Shown here: in pieces, positions 32,831 through 43,620 of the stretch
How positions within the stretch are numbered: position 1 is the stretch's first letter
Layout of the letters: each line of letters opens with the position of its first letter
From: Kingdonia uniflora
Taxonomy: Eukaryota > Streptophyta > Magnoliopsida > Ranunculales > Circaeasteraceae
DNA: 64,000 bases
Assembly: GCA_014058105.1 (NCBI GenBank)
Contig: JACGCM010001329.1
Span: forward strand, 1,364,001 to 1,428,000
Direction of reading: 5' to 3'
Made by a program: the position numbers and the translations under genes
The notes under the pieces: model-generated
The model's input: only the letters and a program-made list of their open reading frames with translations
Database searches by the model: none
What the model was told of the DNA's origin: nothing

Positions 32831-33699
32831 AAAATCCTTTATCTTTTCCTTATAACTAGTCACATCATCAAGGGAATTCTTTAGGGAGGAATAATTCGAA
32901 TAACTACTCTAGTAGACCGTATTACCAAGGGAGTAATTCAACAACCAGTTGATACAACAATTCAGCAAAATATTCCTTGCGTACCTCCTCAGAATAAGAA
33001 ACCATCTTTAGATGAGGGCATCCAAGCCCTATTGTAATCCAATAACCAATTGATGCAACAATTCATGCAAATGAATAAGCAATCCTTAACACGAATAAAA
33101 ATATCAATTGTTCAAATGACATTTGGATTAAGTACTAGAGACAAAGGTACGTTTCCAAGTCAAACCCAATCCAATTCGAAGGATCAAACCGAGAGTTCAC
33201 ACCGCGATCATGCGAATGCGGTGATCACACTTAGAAGTGGAAACACTGTCGACAACAAAGTTAGGATGCCTGAGGATGAATCACGTGAAAGTCCTAATCC
33301 TAGTACTGAGAAAGTAGTAAAAGGGGGAAAACCCATGAGTGAAAAACCTTTTTGTTGAGGAAAATACTAAACAGGTCTCGCCAAGTGAGAAGATTATCGA
33401 AAATGATCCCCTTAAAATTTCAAGAACACTTTTCCCCCAAAAGTTTTTGGTCAATAGGAAGAACACTCCCAATGAAGCGGTCAAAGAGATGTTCAAGAAT
33501 CTTAAGATCACTATTCCTTTCCTCGATGTGTTACAACAAATTCCTTCCAGTGCAAAATATCTCAAGGACCTCTGCATGTTCAAGAAACGTATGAATGTTT
33601 CCAAGAAAGCTTTGAATGTCCATGACAACAAAAATGTTATTCAATTGGATGCTCAAGTTAACTCTATAATCTTGAACAAAACCCCTATGAAATATAAAG

Positions 33700-34200
33700 A
33701 TCTAGGAATGCCAACAATTTCTTGTCACATATAGACAAATCACATCGGGAAAACCTTACTTGATTTAGGCACCAGTGTCAACTTGATCCCTTATTCAGTA
33801 TATGAGTAACTAGGTCTAAAAAGACTAAAACTGACACATAGAACCTTGTAATCAGCTGATCGATCCATTAGAATTCCTAGGGATGTTGTGATGGATGTAA
33901 TTGTCCAGGTTGACAATTTTTTCTTTCCCGTGGACTTTGTGGTCCTTGATACAAACTTGGTAGAAGACCCAAATAATAAGATACCCGTGATTCTTGGCCG
34001 ACCTTTCTTGGCCACCGTTAATGCATTGATCAATTGCCATAGCGGAACTATGAAGTTTACTTATGGGAATAAGACTATCAATTTGAATATCTTCAATGCA
34101 ACTCATAATCCGTTTGAAGATAAACCCGATGAGTACAACATACTTGATACTATTGCAAACATTACATTACATTTCATAGTTCAAATCCTAGGGACCCGTT
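33700..34200 (+). pseudogene. Athila-like protease region
   Basis: KTLLDLGTSVNLIPYSVYE at 33755-33810 is the active-site region with D-L-G replacing the usual DTG/DSG (normal for Athila). A stop follows, and DVIVQVDNFFFPVDFVVLD ... IPVILGRPFLATVNALI (33890-34030) closes the domain. The frame is broken twice. Confidence 0.78.
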
Positions 34201-34729
34201 AGAAGCTTATCTTGTACATTTTGGAAATGATTTAGACGTTAATGACCTCATCAATGAGGTCAATGCCCTATTAGATTAGGTTCCTGTTTTGGATAGCAAT
34301 GATTAATATTGAAATACTGAAAGTCAAAGATTCTGTTCCCGAAGCGGAGGAAGTACCCGCTAAGTTATAACTTAAATCTCTTCCTGAAAATCTCAAATAT
34401 GTCTATCTAAGTCCTAATGAGACTTTTCCTGCTATCATAACATCCGACCTAGAACCTGAGAATGAAGAGAAATTGATGTGTGCATTAAAGGGAAATTCAA
34501 AGCTCTTGGATGGAACATCTCAGATATTAAGGGTATGAGTCCTTCAGTGTGCATGCATAAGATAAAACTCGAGGATAATGCCAAGATGTCTAGAGAAGGA
34601 CAACGAAGGCTTAACTTGACTATGGCTGAGGTTGTGAGAAAAGAAATTTTGAAACCGCTTGATGCTGGGATCATCTTTCCCATTTTTGATAGTCCATGGG
34701 TGAGCCTAATTCATGTTGTTCTTAAGAAG

Positions 34730-35320
34730 TCTGGATTCACAGTTGTTTAGAATGATTACAATGATCTTGTCCCCACTCGCAAGACTACAGAGTGACGAGT
34801 GTGTATAGACTATAAAAAGCTCAATTCGGTTACTCGAAAAGATCATTTTTGATCAAATGCTTGACCGTTTCGCCAGTCATGAATACCATTATTTTCTTGA
34901 TGGGTATTCTGGGTACAATCAAATACCCATCGCTCCAGAGAACAAAGAGAAAACCACGTTTACTTGTCCTTTTGGCACTTTTACCTATTCTTGCATGCCT
35001 TTTGGGTTATGCAATGCTTCGACAACATTTCAGTGATGTATGTTGAGCATCATCTCTGATATTCCTTTAGGTTTTCATGGATGAGTTTTCCCTCTTTGGA
35101 GATTCGTTTGACCAATGTCTCCACCACTTATCTCTTGTTCTTGCTAGGTGTCAACAGAAAAATCTTGTTATAAATTGGAAAAATGCCATTTCATGGTGAA
35201 AAAAGGCATAATATTAGGACATATCATATCAGCAAAGGGAATCGAAGTAGATAAAGCCAAAATAGATGTCATGATCTAGTCTCCCGCCCCCATGAACAGT
35301 CAAAGATATTCGTTCATTCT
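34730..35320 (+). pseudogene. Athila-like reverse transcriptase
   Basis: Readable blocks are RVCIDYKKLNSVTRKDHF (34800-34850), FLDGYSGYNQIPIAPE read across frames (34895-34945), and VFMDEFSLFGDSFDQCL (35071-35120). The catalytic FMDD box is FMDE here (35074-35085), so the second aspartate is lost. A GHIISAKGIEVDKAKID block follows at about 35220. Confidence 0.78.
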
Positions 35321-36050
35321 TGGGGCATGCAGGATTTTACCGATATTTTGTTCCAGAGTTTAGCAAAATCTTTCGACCCTTCAGCAATCTCCTCGCTAAG
35401 GACACTATCTTTTTATTCTATGATTCGTGTCTTAAAGCTTTTGAGAATCTCAGGACACGTCTAACATCTTCACCCAACATCCAACCTCCTAATTGGAACA
35501 AACCTTTTGAGTTAATGTGTGGCACATTTGACTATGCCATTGGTGTAGTTTTGGCACAACACGTTGATAACCTTCCGCTTGTCATTTATTATGCCAGTAA
35601 AACTCTTAATGATGCACAACTCAATTACACAACTATAGGACACGTCTAACATCTTCACCCATCATCCAACCTCCTAATTGGAACAAACCTTTTGAGTTGA
35701 TGTGTGACGCATCTGACTATGCCATTGGTGCAGTTTTGGCACAACACGTTGATAACCTTCTGCGTACCATTTATTATGCCAGTAAAACTATTAATAATGC
35801 ACAACTCAATTACACAACTACGGAGAAAGAACTTCTGGTGATAATCTTTGCTCTAGAAAAATTTCGTTATTATCTCTTAGGTTCTAAAGTGATCTACACG
35901 GATCATGCTGCTATCAAACACCTTCTCTCCAAGAGAGACAACAAGTAGCGCTTAATTCAGTGGATATTATTACTTCAGGAGTTTGATATCGAGATTCGGA
36001 ATAAAAAAAGGTGTCGAGAATATGGTAGATGGCCACCTTTCTCGAATAGA
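35320..36050 (+). pseudogene. Athila-like RNase H (duplicated and frameshifted)
   Basis: HAGFYRYFVPEFSKIFRPFS (connection) is followed by two copies of the DASDYAIGAVLAQH start. Then come YYASKTINNAQLNYTTTEKE (catalytic Glu), LEKFRYYLLGSKVIYTDHAA (catalytic Asp) and KHLLSKRDNK. The N-terminal part is duplicated as described for 35453-35822. Confidence 0.82.
35453..35822 (+). repeat. 185-bp tandem duplication within RNase H
   Basis: 35453-35637 and 35638-35822 are near copies starting GGACACGTCTAACATCTTCA. The second copy keeps the canonical MCDASDYAIGAVLAQ; the first reads MCGTFDYAIGVVLAQ. As 185 is not a multiple of 3, the duplication shifts the frame. Confidence 0.92.
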
Positions 36051-36299
36051 CAATGATTCCCATATAGGTCGTTGCTTATTCGTAAGTTCTTTCCCGACGA
36101 GCAAGTTATGTCTATTCGCTCAATGTCTTTCATACCATGGTTTGCGGACATAGTAAATTATCTTGCCACAGGGCACCTTCCTAATTTTTGAACCAAGCCA
36201 GATAAGAATAAATTTTTTAGTGAGGTCCGACACTTCTTCTGGAATGACCCGTACCTGTTCAGATATTACTCTGATCAAATCATTAGGAGATGTGTTTCA

Positions 36300-36960
36300 G
36301 TTTCCGAACATACCAAAATCCTAAAATTTTGTCACTTCCAAACTTGTGGTGATCACTTTAGCTCCAAAAAGACCTTAATAAAAATTTTGTAGTGTGGATT
36401 TTATTGGCCTATCTTATTTCGTGGCGCTTACAAATCTTACACAGCTTGTGATAGATGTCAGAGAATGAAAGCCTTGTCCTGTAAGAATATGATGCCCCTA
36501 AACCAAATTTTGATCGTTGAACCATTCGATGTTTGGGGCATAGACTTTATGGGTACCTTCACCCCATCTTTTGGGTTCACATACATCCTTTTAGCCATTG
36601 ACTATGTGACTAAGTGGGCTGAAGCTATTCCTACCAGAATCAAGGATAGTTCGGTTGTTATCGAATTTATTAAAGAGAATATTTTATCTCGTTTTGGTAC
36701 GCCGAGAGTGATAATTAGTGTTGGGGGGTCGCATTTCAACAGTCGAATACTTGCGAACTTAATAAAAAAATTTAGAGTAACGCACAAAGTTGCTACACCC
36801 TATCATCCTCAGACTAGTGGGCATGTGGAGATTTCAAATCGTAAAATTAAGAATATTCTTCAAAAATTGGTAAGACTAAACCGCAAAGATTGATCAACTC
36901 GATTAAACGATGTTTTTTGAGTTTATCGTATTACTTTTAAGACACCTATTGGAATGCCCC
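36300..36960 (+). pseudogene. Athila-like integrase
   Basis: A degenerate zinc finger (CHFQTCGDHFSSKK ... CDRCQRM) precedes the core at 36465-36893: FDVWGIDFMGTFTP (first Asp), RVIISVGGSHFNSRI (Val at the second catalytic Asp position, normally ISDGG) and HPQTSGHVEISNRKIK (Glu). It stops after LNRKD; a final TFKTPIGM fragment is in another frame. Confidence 0.82.
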
Positions 36961-37307
36961 CTTTTTGAGTTTATCCAATATTTTTTTCTAGTTATTACAA
37001 TTGTTTGAATAGTAAAGACGTGAGAATGTATGAATAGTAGAGTTACGGATCAGATTAACATATTCTCTCCCTGTATTTATAGTAGATACAGGTAGTTACA
37101 AAATCAAAACAGTTTCTTATTTTGGCGGGTAGTGGGCAAACTTCGTGGATCTCCCTGCAACGACTCTATTTGACCAAACATAATGGCTACTGTAGCGGGT
37201 TGAGCTCTGTAGTCGCAGATGTAACATCTTCTCGAATGATGGAGTGCCTTCGACTAAGTTCCGTTGGCTTCTTCTTATCGAATCTGGGAAATATGCTAAT
37301 ACACATA
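36961..37307. other. Unassigned, possible LTR remnant
   Basis: Contains CTCTCCCTGTATTTATAGTAG, a TATA-plus-leader pattern like that of the Tat LTRs, and CTTCGACTAAGTTCC. No second copy in the window, so this is only a guess. Confidence 0.25.
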
Positions 37308-37643
37308 GTTAGTACAAACTTTCATGAGATGTGTTTTTAGTACGTATTTAGTTCATACAATATATTTTACTTGTCTTTTTATGCACGGGTTACATTGACA
37401 TAAGTACTATATCCGTTCTTAATATTTTGAGAGAAATAATTTTAAATAATGTTAATATTATGTATTGATGGTGGTGAATTCCGAAACTTTTAGATTTTTT
37501 CTTTCTTGATAAACAAACTATATTATTGATTTTTGCAGTTTTACAACCTTAGATTACAAAAACACAAGACCAAAACTAATTTCTAGTCTCGTTTGAAAGT
37601 GAGCGACACTCGATTTCAACATTGTCTACATGATCGGATTTTG
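37308..37643. repeat. Dispersed repeat, copy 2 (partner 29167-29502)
   Basis: Same start (GTTAGTACAAACTTTCATGA) and end block (ACATTGTCTACATGATCGGA) as copy 1. It sits between the Athila relic and the PIF/Harbinger element. Confidence 0.75.
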
Positions 37644-38189
37644 TATCACCTTTCATCTACCAAGTCTTTATTGCTGATCTCACAATCTCATCAGCATCAA
37701 ACCCCACAACCAACAATGGAGGAGGAGACCATGTGATCTTCTCTTCCTTTAGAGCATATGCAGCAGTAAGGTCGGTTCAAACCAATTACCCACCTTCAAC
37801 AATAACCCACCCTTGAAGAGTACATAGCAGTGCCAAATTGACTCAGGGTCGTCTGAACCCAATGCAGTTTATAACTGCTCAACTCAGTTTACAAAAAAAA
37901 AAGGCTTCCCTTCTTTCTTATAACGACTATATTCCCTAGAAGACTTGTTTAACAAGCCTCTCAATGACTAGTTTTTCAAGAATAAATTGAGTGAATCTCC
38001 CTTAAGTATTTCTTACAACAATTACTCCCTTGAGTATTTTTTATAACTTCATCTTTTAATTTTTTGCTCTTCAATCAAGTTCATCATGTTCGACCTATTA
38101 CTCTCTTCGTTATCATCATCTTCTTCATCTTCGTCCAGTCGGAATAACTTTTTCGGCAACAAATATTGATCATGCACAAGTATAGCAAG

Positions 38190-39422
38190 GTTCTCATGGA
38201 AGGAAAAGGCAGAAGAGCAAGAGGCGACATCGTCACGTAAGCGAGGTAGTAGTAAGATGGGTAGGAGGGACATGCGGAAAGAGTGTGATCATGCATTGGG
38301 GAATTTTAGTCTTATGAGAGATTATTTTGGTCCCAATCTGGCCTACAAAGTATTCCATTTCATTGACAATTCTGTATGAGCGAAGGTGCGTATCAACGTA
38401 TTTATGATAAAGTACTTTCTTCAAACGACTATTTTGTTCAAAAAGAAAATGCCGCTAGGACGATGGGCTTGCCAACTCACCAAAAGATAACGTGCGCACT
38501 TCGCATGCTATGTTATGGTACTTGTGGAGATGCCCAAAATGAATACATTCAGATTGGGGAGTCTACCGCTAATTTAAGTTTGAATAAATTTTGCCAAATA
38601 ATTGTCACAGAATTCAGAACTCAATACCATAGATCACTCGACGCTCACGGCATAAATGGGTTATTAGAAGTGAATGGAGCGTGAGGCTTCCCGGGGATGT
38701 TAGGTAGTTTAGATTGCATGCATTGGAAATTGAAGAATTGTCCAACCAGGTGGGCCGAACAATATACCGAGTATAAGAAGTATCCAACAGTAATTTTAGA
38801 AGCAGTTGCTTAGCAAGATCTTTGGATATGACACACTTTCTTTGGGGTTCCCGGTTCTAGCAACGGCGTGAATGTCTTGCATCAAGGGTGGCTTTTTAAC
38901 AACTTGTCTAATGGAGTTGCATCGCCATGCAATTATCAGATAGGTATGGAGCACACTATGGGATGTTATCTAACGGACGATGTTTATCTAAAGTGGCGCA
39001 CAATCTTTCAAACCATAAGAAATCCAACCAACGATACCGAAAGATATTTGGCAAAGATGTAAGAAATATGCCGAAAAGATGTGGAGCGCGCTTTCGGGGT
39101 TCTACAAGCGCGGTTTGAAATATTGGCTCACGTTGCGCGGTTTTGGCAGTAAATGGATCTAGCGAACGTTATATATACTTGCATAATTATGCAAAACATG
39201 ATCGTTGAAGTGGAACGTCATATTTTTATTCGGCAAGTAGATATCGATCCGAATTTTAGAAGGTCGGTGGAGCGGGTGAATGTAGTCCTAAATCCAATTC
39301 ATGCTCCCAATACTATGGTGGAGCACATTGCAAAGGTTAATGAAATTATAGATGAAATGACTCATTTTAACTTACGAGATCAACTCGTGGGCCATTTATG
39401 GGTGCTAAAAGGAGCGGAGTAA
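38190..39422 (+). pseudogene. PIF/Harbinger DDE transposase, mutated
   Basis: Blocks in order: ALRMLCYGTCGDAQNEYIQI, GFPGMLGSLDCMHWKLKNCP (first catalytic Asp at 38712-38714), TVILEAVA then a stop, FFGVPGSSNGVNVLHQG, and KDVERAFGVLQARFEIL (Glu at 39084-39086). The second catalytic Asp, normally in NNDINVL, is Gly (38865-38867). In-frame stops occur near 38683, 38812, 38828, 39060 and 39150. The enzyme would cut and paste the element; this copy cannot. Confidence 0.88.
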
Positions 39423-39714
39423 TGTTATTTCTCTACCGCAAGTTTTTTATTGATGTATTTTCTTTTCAAAATCGTAATTTTTAATGTTGAAGTTATAATG
39501 TTTGATAAAAGTTTATTTGTAATGTTTTATTGAAGTAGAGAATGTTTCAAGTTATGTTTGGTAAATTAGAGTATTAAAGAGTTCATCAATATCAAATTCA
39601 TAGAAAGCAAATATATTTCAAACTACCAAAAGACAAAGAAGAGTACATCAAGATCAAATTCATAGAAAGCAAATACAGAGTTAACGCCCACTAATAATAA
39701 AGCCGACGGTTGCA

Positions 39715-41267
39715 TTAATCTTCATCACTCGAGTCATCTTCATTAATTGGACATCGTTCCTTCAACTTCGCGGAATACATTTTGAGTTGCTTCTTCATCC
39801 AACGTGTTTGCTCTGGTAGTAGATTAGTTGTGTCGGTTGTCATTACCTTGACCAAAGTTTATTCTTCATCTGCTTTTTATCTAGTTATCGCCACTTCACG
39901 TCTCCTTTGTGTCTCCGCCTCTTTCGCCAACTTTCGTTCTTCTCGTTCTCTAGCACTAACTTGCTTTTCCTCTTTTTTCTTCTTGTCCCTTTCATTCCAT
40001 GCCGAAATCATGTTGGCGGTCGTTTCGAACATCTTCTTCCTCCAATAACCCATTCTCAACTTTGCGGCTTCTTTCGCTTTAAATTTTTTTGCCCGTCCAG
40101 ACGTACTTCCCCACAAGCATAGAGTGATGGATGGTCGTCTGTAGAATCTTCCGGAATTGTGGATGTAGGGATGGCAAAAGTAGGTGTAGAGGGTTCGGTA
40201 TCGGTAGAGTTTTACGGATTATCGCTATAAGACGATTTCCTCGATACATTACGACTAGAATGTGCGATTGGATTAATTTGGGACTATTTTGGGCAACATT
40301 CTAAAACTTTATAAGACGCCTGGAAGTGAAATATTTTTCCATACACTTTTTCATACGTCTCGTGCGCTATTTGGGCATATAAAAATGTTTGACAATACTA
40401 TAAGTACATTACCTTAACTAGACTATGAAAATGAAGGTAAAATTGAAATACTTACCACATCGCCCGTTCTAAGATCGGTAAATTATCGATGTTCAAGTTC
40501 TTGAAGAATACCTCTAAAGATCGCACATTCTTTATTAAGCCAGTTTTTGTACGCGTAATTAACATCGTTATATGATCGTCACATCGATTGGTCAACGTAG
40601 AACAAATTGAATTGGTCACGCACTTTCAACCAAAAGCGTAAGGCTTTTTGTTGGTTACTTATTTTGAGATTTTGAGAAACTTGAGACCAAGCGCATGCGA
40701 GGTTTACGAAGTCATCTGCCGACCAATGACTCGCATTCTTGTATTTATCTTTAACAATTATCTTGCTATCATCAACCTCCTCCTCCACATGATCTTCAAC
40801 CACAGACAGTATTGGTGTCGGTGTCATCGTCTTCCTTTTAGGTTTCGCCTTCCTTTTTACACTAGTATGACTTTGTGCGACAATCGGGGCGACAACCGGA
40901 GTGGGTGGTGCATTGAGGTTTAAGTCGTTTAAACCCCATAAGCCTGCATCGGCGGGATGGACGAACTTCCACCGCCAAATTCCATTTGTGACAGAAAATA
41001 TGAATTTCCCGATTGAACGTTGAATTGGGGGCAGTAGGGTTGGTAGTTAGAGTAAGCATTGGTTATTTGAGAATCAAAGTGTGAGGGATTAGGAGAGTTG
41101 TGTGAAGGGTACAATTACTGAACGTGGTGATCGCAAGATATTGGGAAGGATTCAACATTTGTGACGAACCAAATACGGTGAATTGTGAGGGATAGAAGTT
41201 AGATTGTTGGCTTGGATGGGAGGGTTGAGTGGCTTTGAGAATTGGATTGAGAGCTTGATGAAGACAT
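39715..41267 (-). pseudogene. PIF/Harbinger Myb/SANT-like ORF (DNA-binding partner), mutated
   Basis: ATG at 41267 starts a Ser/Gln/Asn-rich N-terminus (MSSSSSSQSNSQSHSTLPSK). A KRKAKPKRKT basic stretch and the Myb/SANT-like domain HWSADDFVNLACAWSQVSQN...ALRFWLKVRDQFN (40590-40720) follow. The C-terminal charged helix RAKKFKAKEAAKLRMGYW...RDKKKKEEKQ (39877-40116) leads to an acidic end (EDDSSDED) at stop 39715. Several frameshifts and stops interrupt it. In active elements this protein acts with the transposase at the terminal repeats. Confidence 0.82.
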
Positions 41268-42124
41268 GACTTTGTTTTAGTTTGATGCGGTATGGGGACG
41301 GTTTTATAGAGAGGAGAACAAAAGAGTTGTTACAGACCATGTCGCGCCTCCTTTATACCTGTGACATACACGTGGCTCCATCCTAGCAGATGGTTTGCCA
41401 CGCAGTTCTGAACTGTACAACATATACAACCAATCAAAACATGACAAGTAGCGTCCCCTCAATGGTTCATTAGTGCCGCGCACTTCTGAGAACTGTGCGT
41501 CATGATTATTTTACAAACCCACCTTGTGGGTCCACAAGGTACGTTTTTTTGGTCTGCAGGTTGCCAGCTGGATAAGACGACCTTGTTGCTGGGTGGTTGG
41601 CTGGGAGGTTTGAGGGTCGATTGCTGCCAGATAAGCAACTGACCTTCCTGCTGCATATGCTCTTAGTGATCCTAATGTCGCCTTGACTTGCTCTGTTTAT
41701 AATAATTAACCTTAGAAAGATTGGTGAATATCAATGAGGTTTCAATTCTCTCTTTCAATTATCTGTCATCTTTCTCAGTTTTAGGGGGGTTGTATTAAAA
41801 TCTAAGAAAACTATGGACGTGCTGTCCTTTGTTCGGAGAGTTCTTGCTTCACTCAAGATGAAGTTGGCTATGTTCTCTACTGTATTCCCTCAATCAACTC
41901 CGTATCTCTCCTTAGTCTGCTAAACAAGTTGTACTGCCTTCTTTGCACTAATTACATCCCATATGATAAACCATCACTCGTCAATAGCGCAAACGCCTTG
42001 CTTTGTTTATCTATATGCACAACACGGCTTATATAAGGCTCCGAATTGAAGCGTGATTCTAGTTCTTTTAAGAACTTGTTTCCGAGCATCCACGCCAGGT
42101 TCAATCCGCAAAGTCAAGTCGTGC

Positions 42125-42626
42125 TGTTGATACTCTGTTTTTCTATTCGAATAGACTTTGGGTTGTTTGAATAAAAACACTCATGAGATTTCTTGTTCGA
42201 ATAGAAAATGAGCTTTATTCGAATAAAATTGGGTCTGCTCGAATAGTCTATTTGTCTGTTCGAACAGACATTGGAATTTTTTTTTTTGAGATTTTGGTTG
42301 AACCCTTGACTTGCCTTGAGATTTGAGCGATTGTAAATAGTTTCCCTAGTATATAAATATAAATTTAGTTCTTTGAGAGCCATCCTTTTGACAATCCTTT
42401 GGTGAAAATATTTGGGGGAATTCTTGAGTGAGAAATCCAAATTGGGCTTGAGTGATTGTAATTGTGACCTTGAATAAACTTTCTCTCTCTCTCTCTCGAA
42501 AGTGGACGTAGGCAATTTGTCGAACCACTATAAACTTGGTGTTGTGTGTGTTTCTTTGTTTGTGCTTGTTTGTGACTAACCCTAAATCGACTTGAAGTTT
42601 AAGGCTTCCGGGCTTGCGGCTCAACA
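42125..42626 (+). repeat. 5' LTR of the copia element
   Basis: 502 bp. The U3 holds several TATTCGAATA-type palindromes (42142-42270), then a TATATAAATATAAA TATA region (42350-42363), then a CT microsatellite. The 3' LTR lacks one palindrome block (about 20 bp). Confidence 0.93.
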
Positions 42627-42628
42627 AT

Positions 42629-42640
42629 TGGTGTCAGAGC
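42629..42640 (+). other. Primer binding site (initiator-Met type)
   Basis: TGGTGTCAGAGC, one mismatch to the common copia site TGGTATCAGAGC, two bases after the LTR end. Confidence 0.85.
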
Positions 42641-42719
42641 GAGTTCGATTCCTCGGCTGTTCAATTTTGAGGTAACTTAGGGTTTCTTAATTTTTTATTT
42701 TTTTTGGATTTGGTTAGTT

Positions 42720-43620
42720 CATGAAAATTGAGGGACACATGGGAGATGAAATTGAAGCTAGTTCTTCGGCCCCGAAAAGAAATACAATGGTGATGTTCAA
42801 CAATGCAAAAATTCAAGTTGAAAAATTCAGTGGCACAAATAACTTCGGCATGTAACAATGTAAAGTTATTGATGCCCTAAGTCAACAAGACTTAGACGAG
42901 GTATTGGAGGACAAGCCGGATGAAATAGAGGAGAGTGTATGGTGGAAGATGAATAAGAGAGCTTGTGGCCAAATTTGATCTTGTCTTGCTCAAGACATTA
43001 AATACCTTGTGATGAATGAAACTTTCGCAAAAGAAATTTGGCGGATACTAGAGGAGAAGTACTTGGTAAAGAACATCCAAAATCGACTCCACTTGAAGAT
43101 AAAGCTTTATCGCTTCACTATGGGACAAGGGATTAGTATGCCCGAGCATTTGAATGACTTCACTAAGTTGTTGGCCGACTTGGCAGATCTTGAAGAGGTA
43201 GTTGGGGATGAAGATAACGCTCTCTTGTTCTTGAACTCACTTCCGGAAGAATTCGAACACTTCGTTACAGCGATTACTTATGAAAAGAGTTCTTTGAAGT
43301 ACACGGATGTGACTATGGCCGTAGTTAACCACGAGTACCGAAAAAAGGAAAAACGTGAGAACGACAAGTTTACATCCGATGTTCTAACGGTTCGAGGGAG
43401 ATCCTCGGATAAGAAGAAGCCGTTTGGAAACAACTCTTGATCGAAATCGAGAGGTTGTGGGGGAAACCAGAACAATTTGACTAAGGACCAATGCGCGTTT
43501 TGCAACAAAACGGGACATTGGAAGGTTGATTGTCCCGCGCTCAAGAAGAAGAAAACGAGAAAATTGGGTTCTTCTGTGAATTTGGCTCATGACACAGAAA
43601 CGGGAGGTAATGATTTGAAC
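42720..43620 (+). pseudogene. gag: Copia element gag with zinc knuckle
   Basis: Starts near 42722; KIQVEKFSGTNNFGM then a stop. The gag core is at 43009-43440 (ILEEKYLVKNIQNRLHLKIK, MPEHLNDFTKLLADL, FLNSLPEEFEHFV). The CCHC knuckle CAFCNKTGHWKVDC (43490-43535) is intact. Stops at 42854, 42976 and 43437 break the frame. Confidence 0.85.

Larger units (their letters stand above)
31600..36960 (+). mobile_element. Decayed Ty3/gypsy element, Athila-like
   Basis: Plus-strand order is gag, protease, RT, RNase H, integrase, with sequence style typical of the Athila clade (FPFSL..KAKSWL in gag, VILGRPFLAT after the protease, PFGTF..MPFGLCNA in RT). Stops and frameshifts are throughout. The integrase region ends near TFKTPIGM (36935-36960) and then loses similarity. 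No LTRs were found, so it is an internal fragment. Confidence 0.82.
37752..41662. mobile_element. PIF/Harbinger DNA transposon, full length, inactivated
   Basis: Terminal inverted repeats GAGCATATGCAGCAG(T/G)AAGG at 37752 and, inverted, ending at 41662. They are flanked on both sides by TTA (37749-37751, 41663-41665), the 3-bp TWA target duplication of this superfamily. It encodes the two usual proteins in convergent orientation: a DDE transposase (plus) and a Myb/SANT-like partner (minus). Both are mutated. It lies just 3' of the KAPP copy. Confidence 0.9.
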
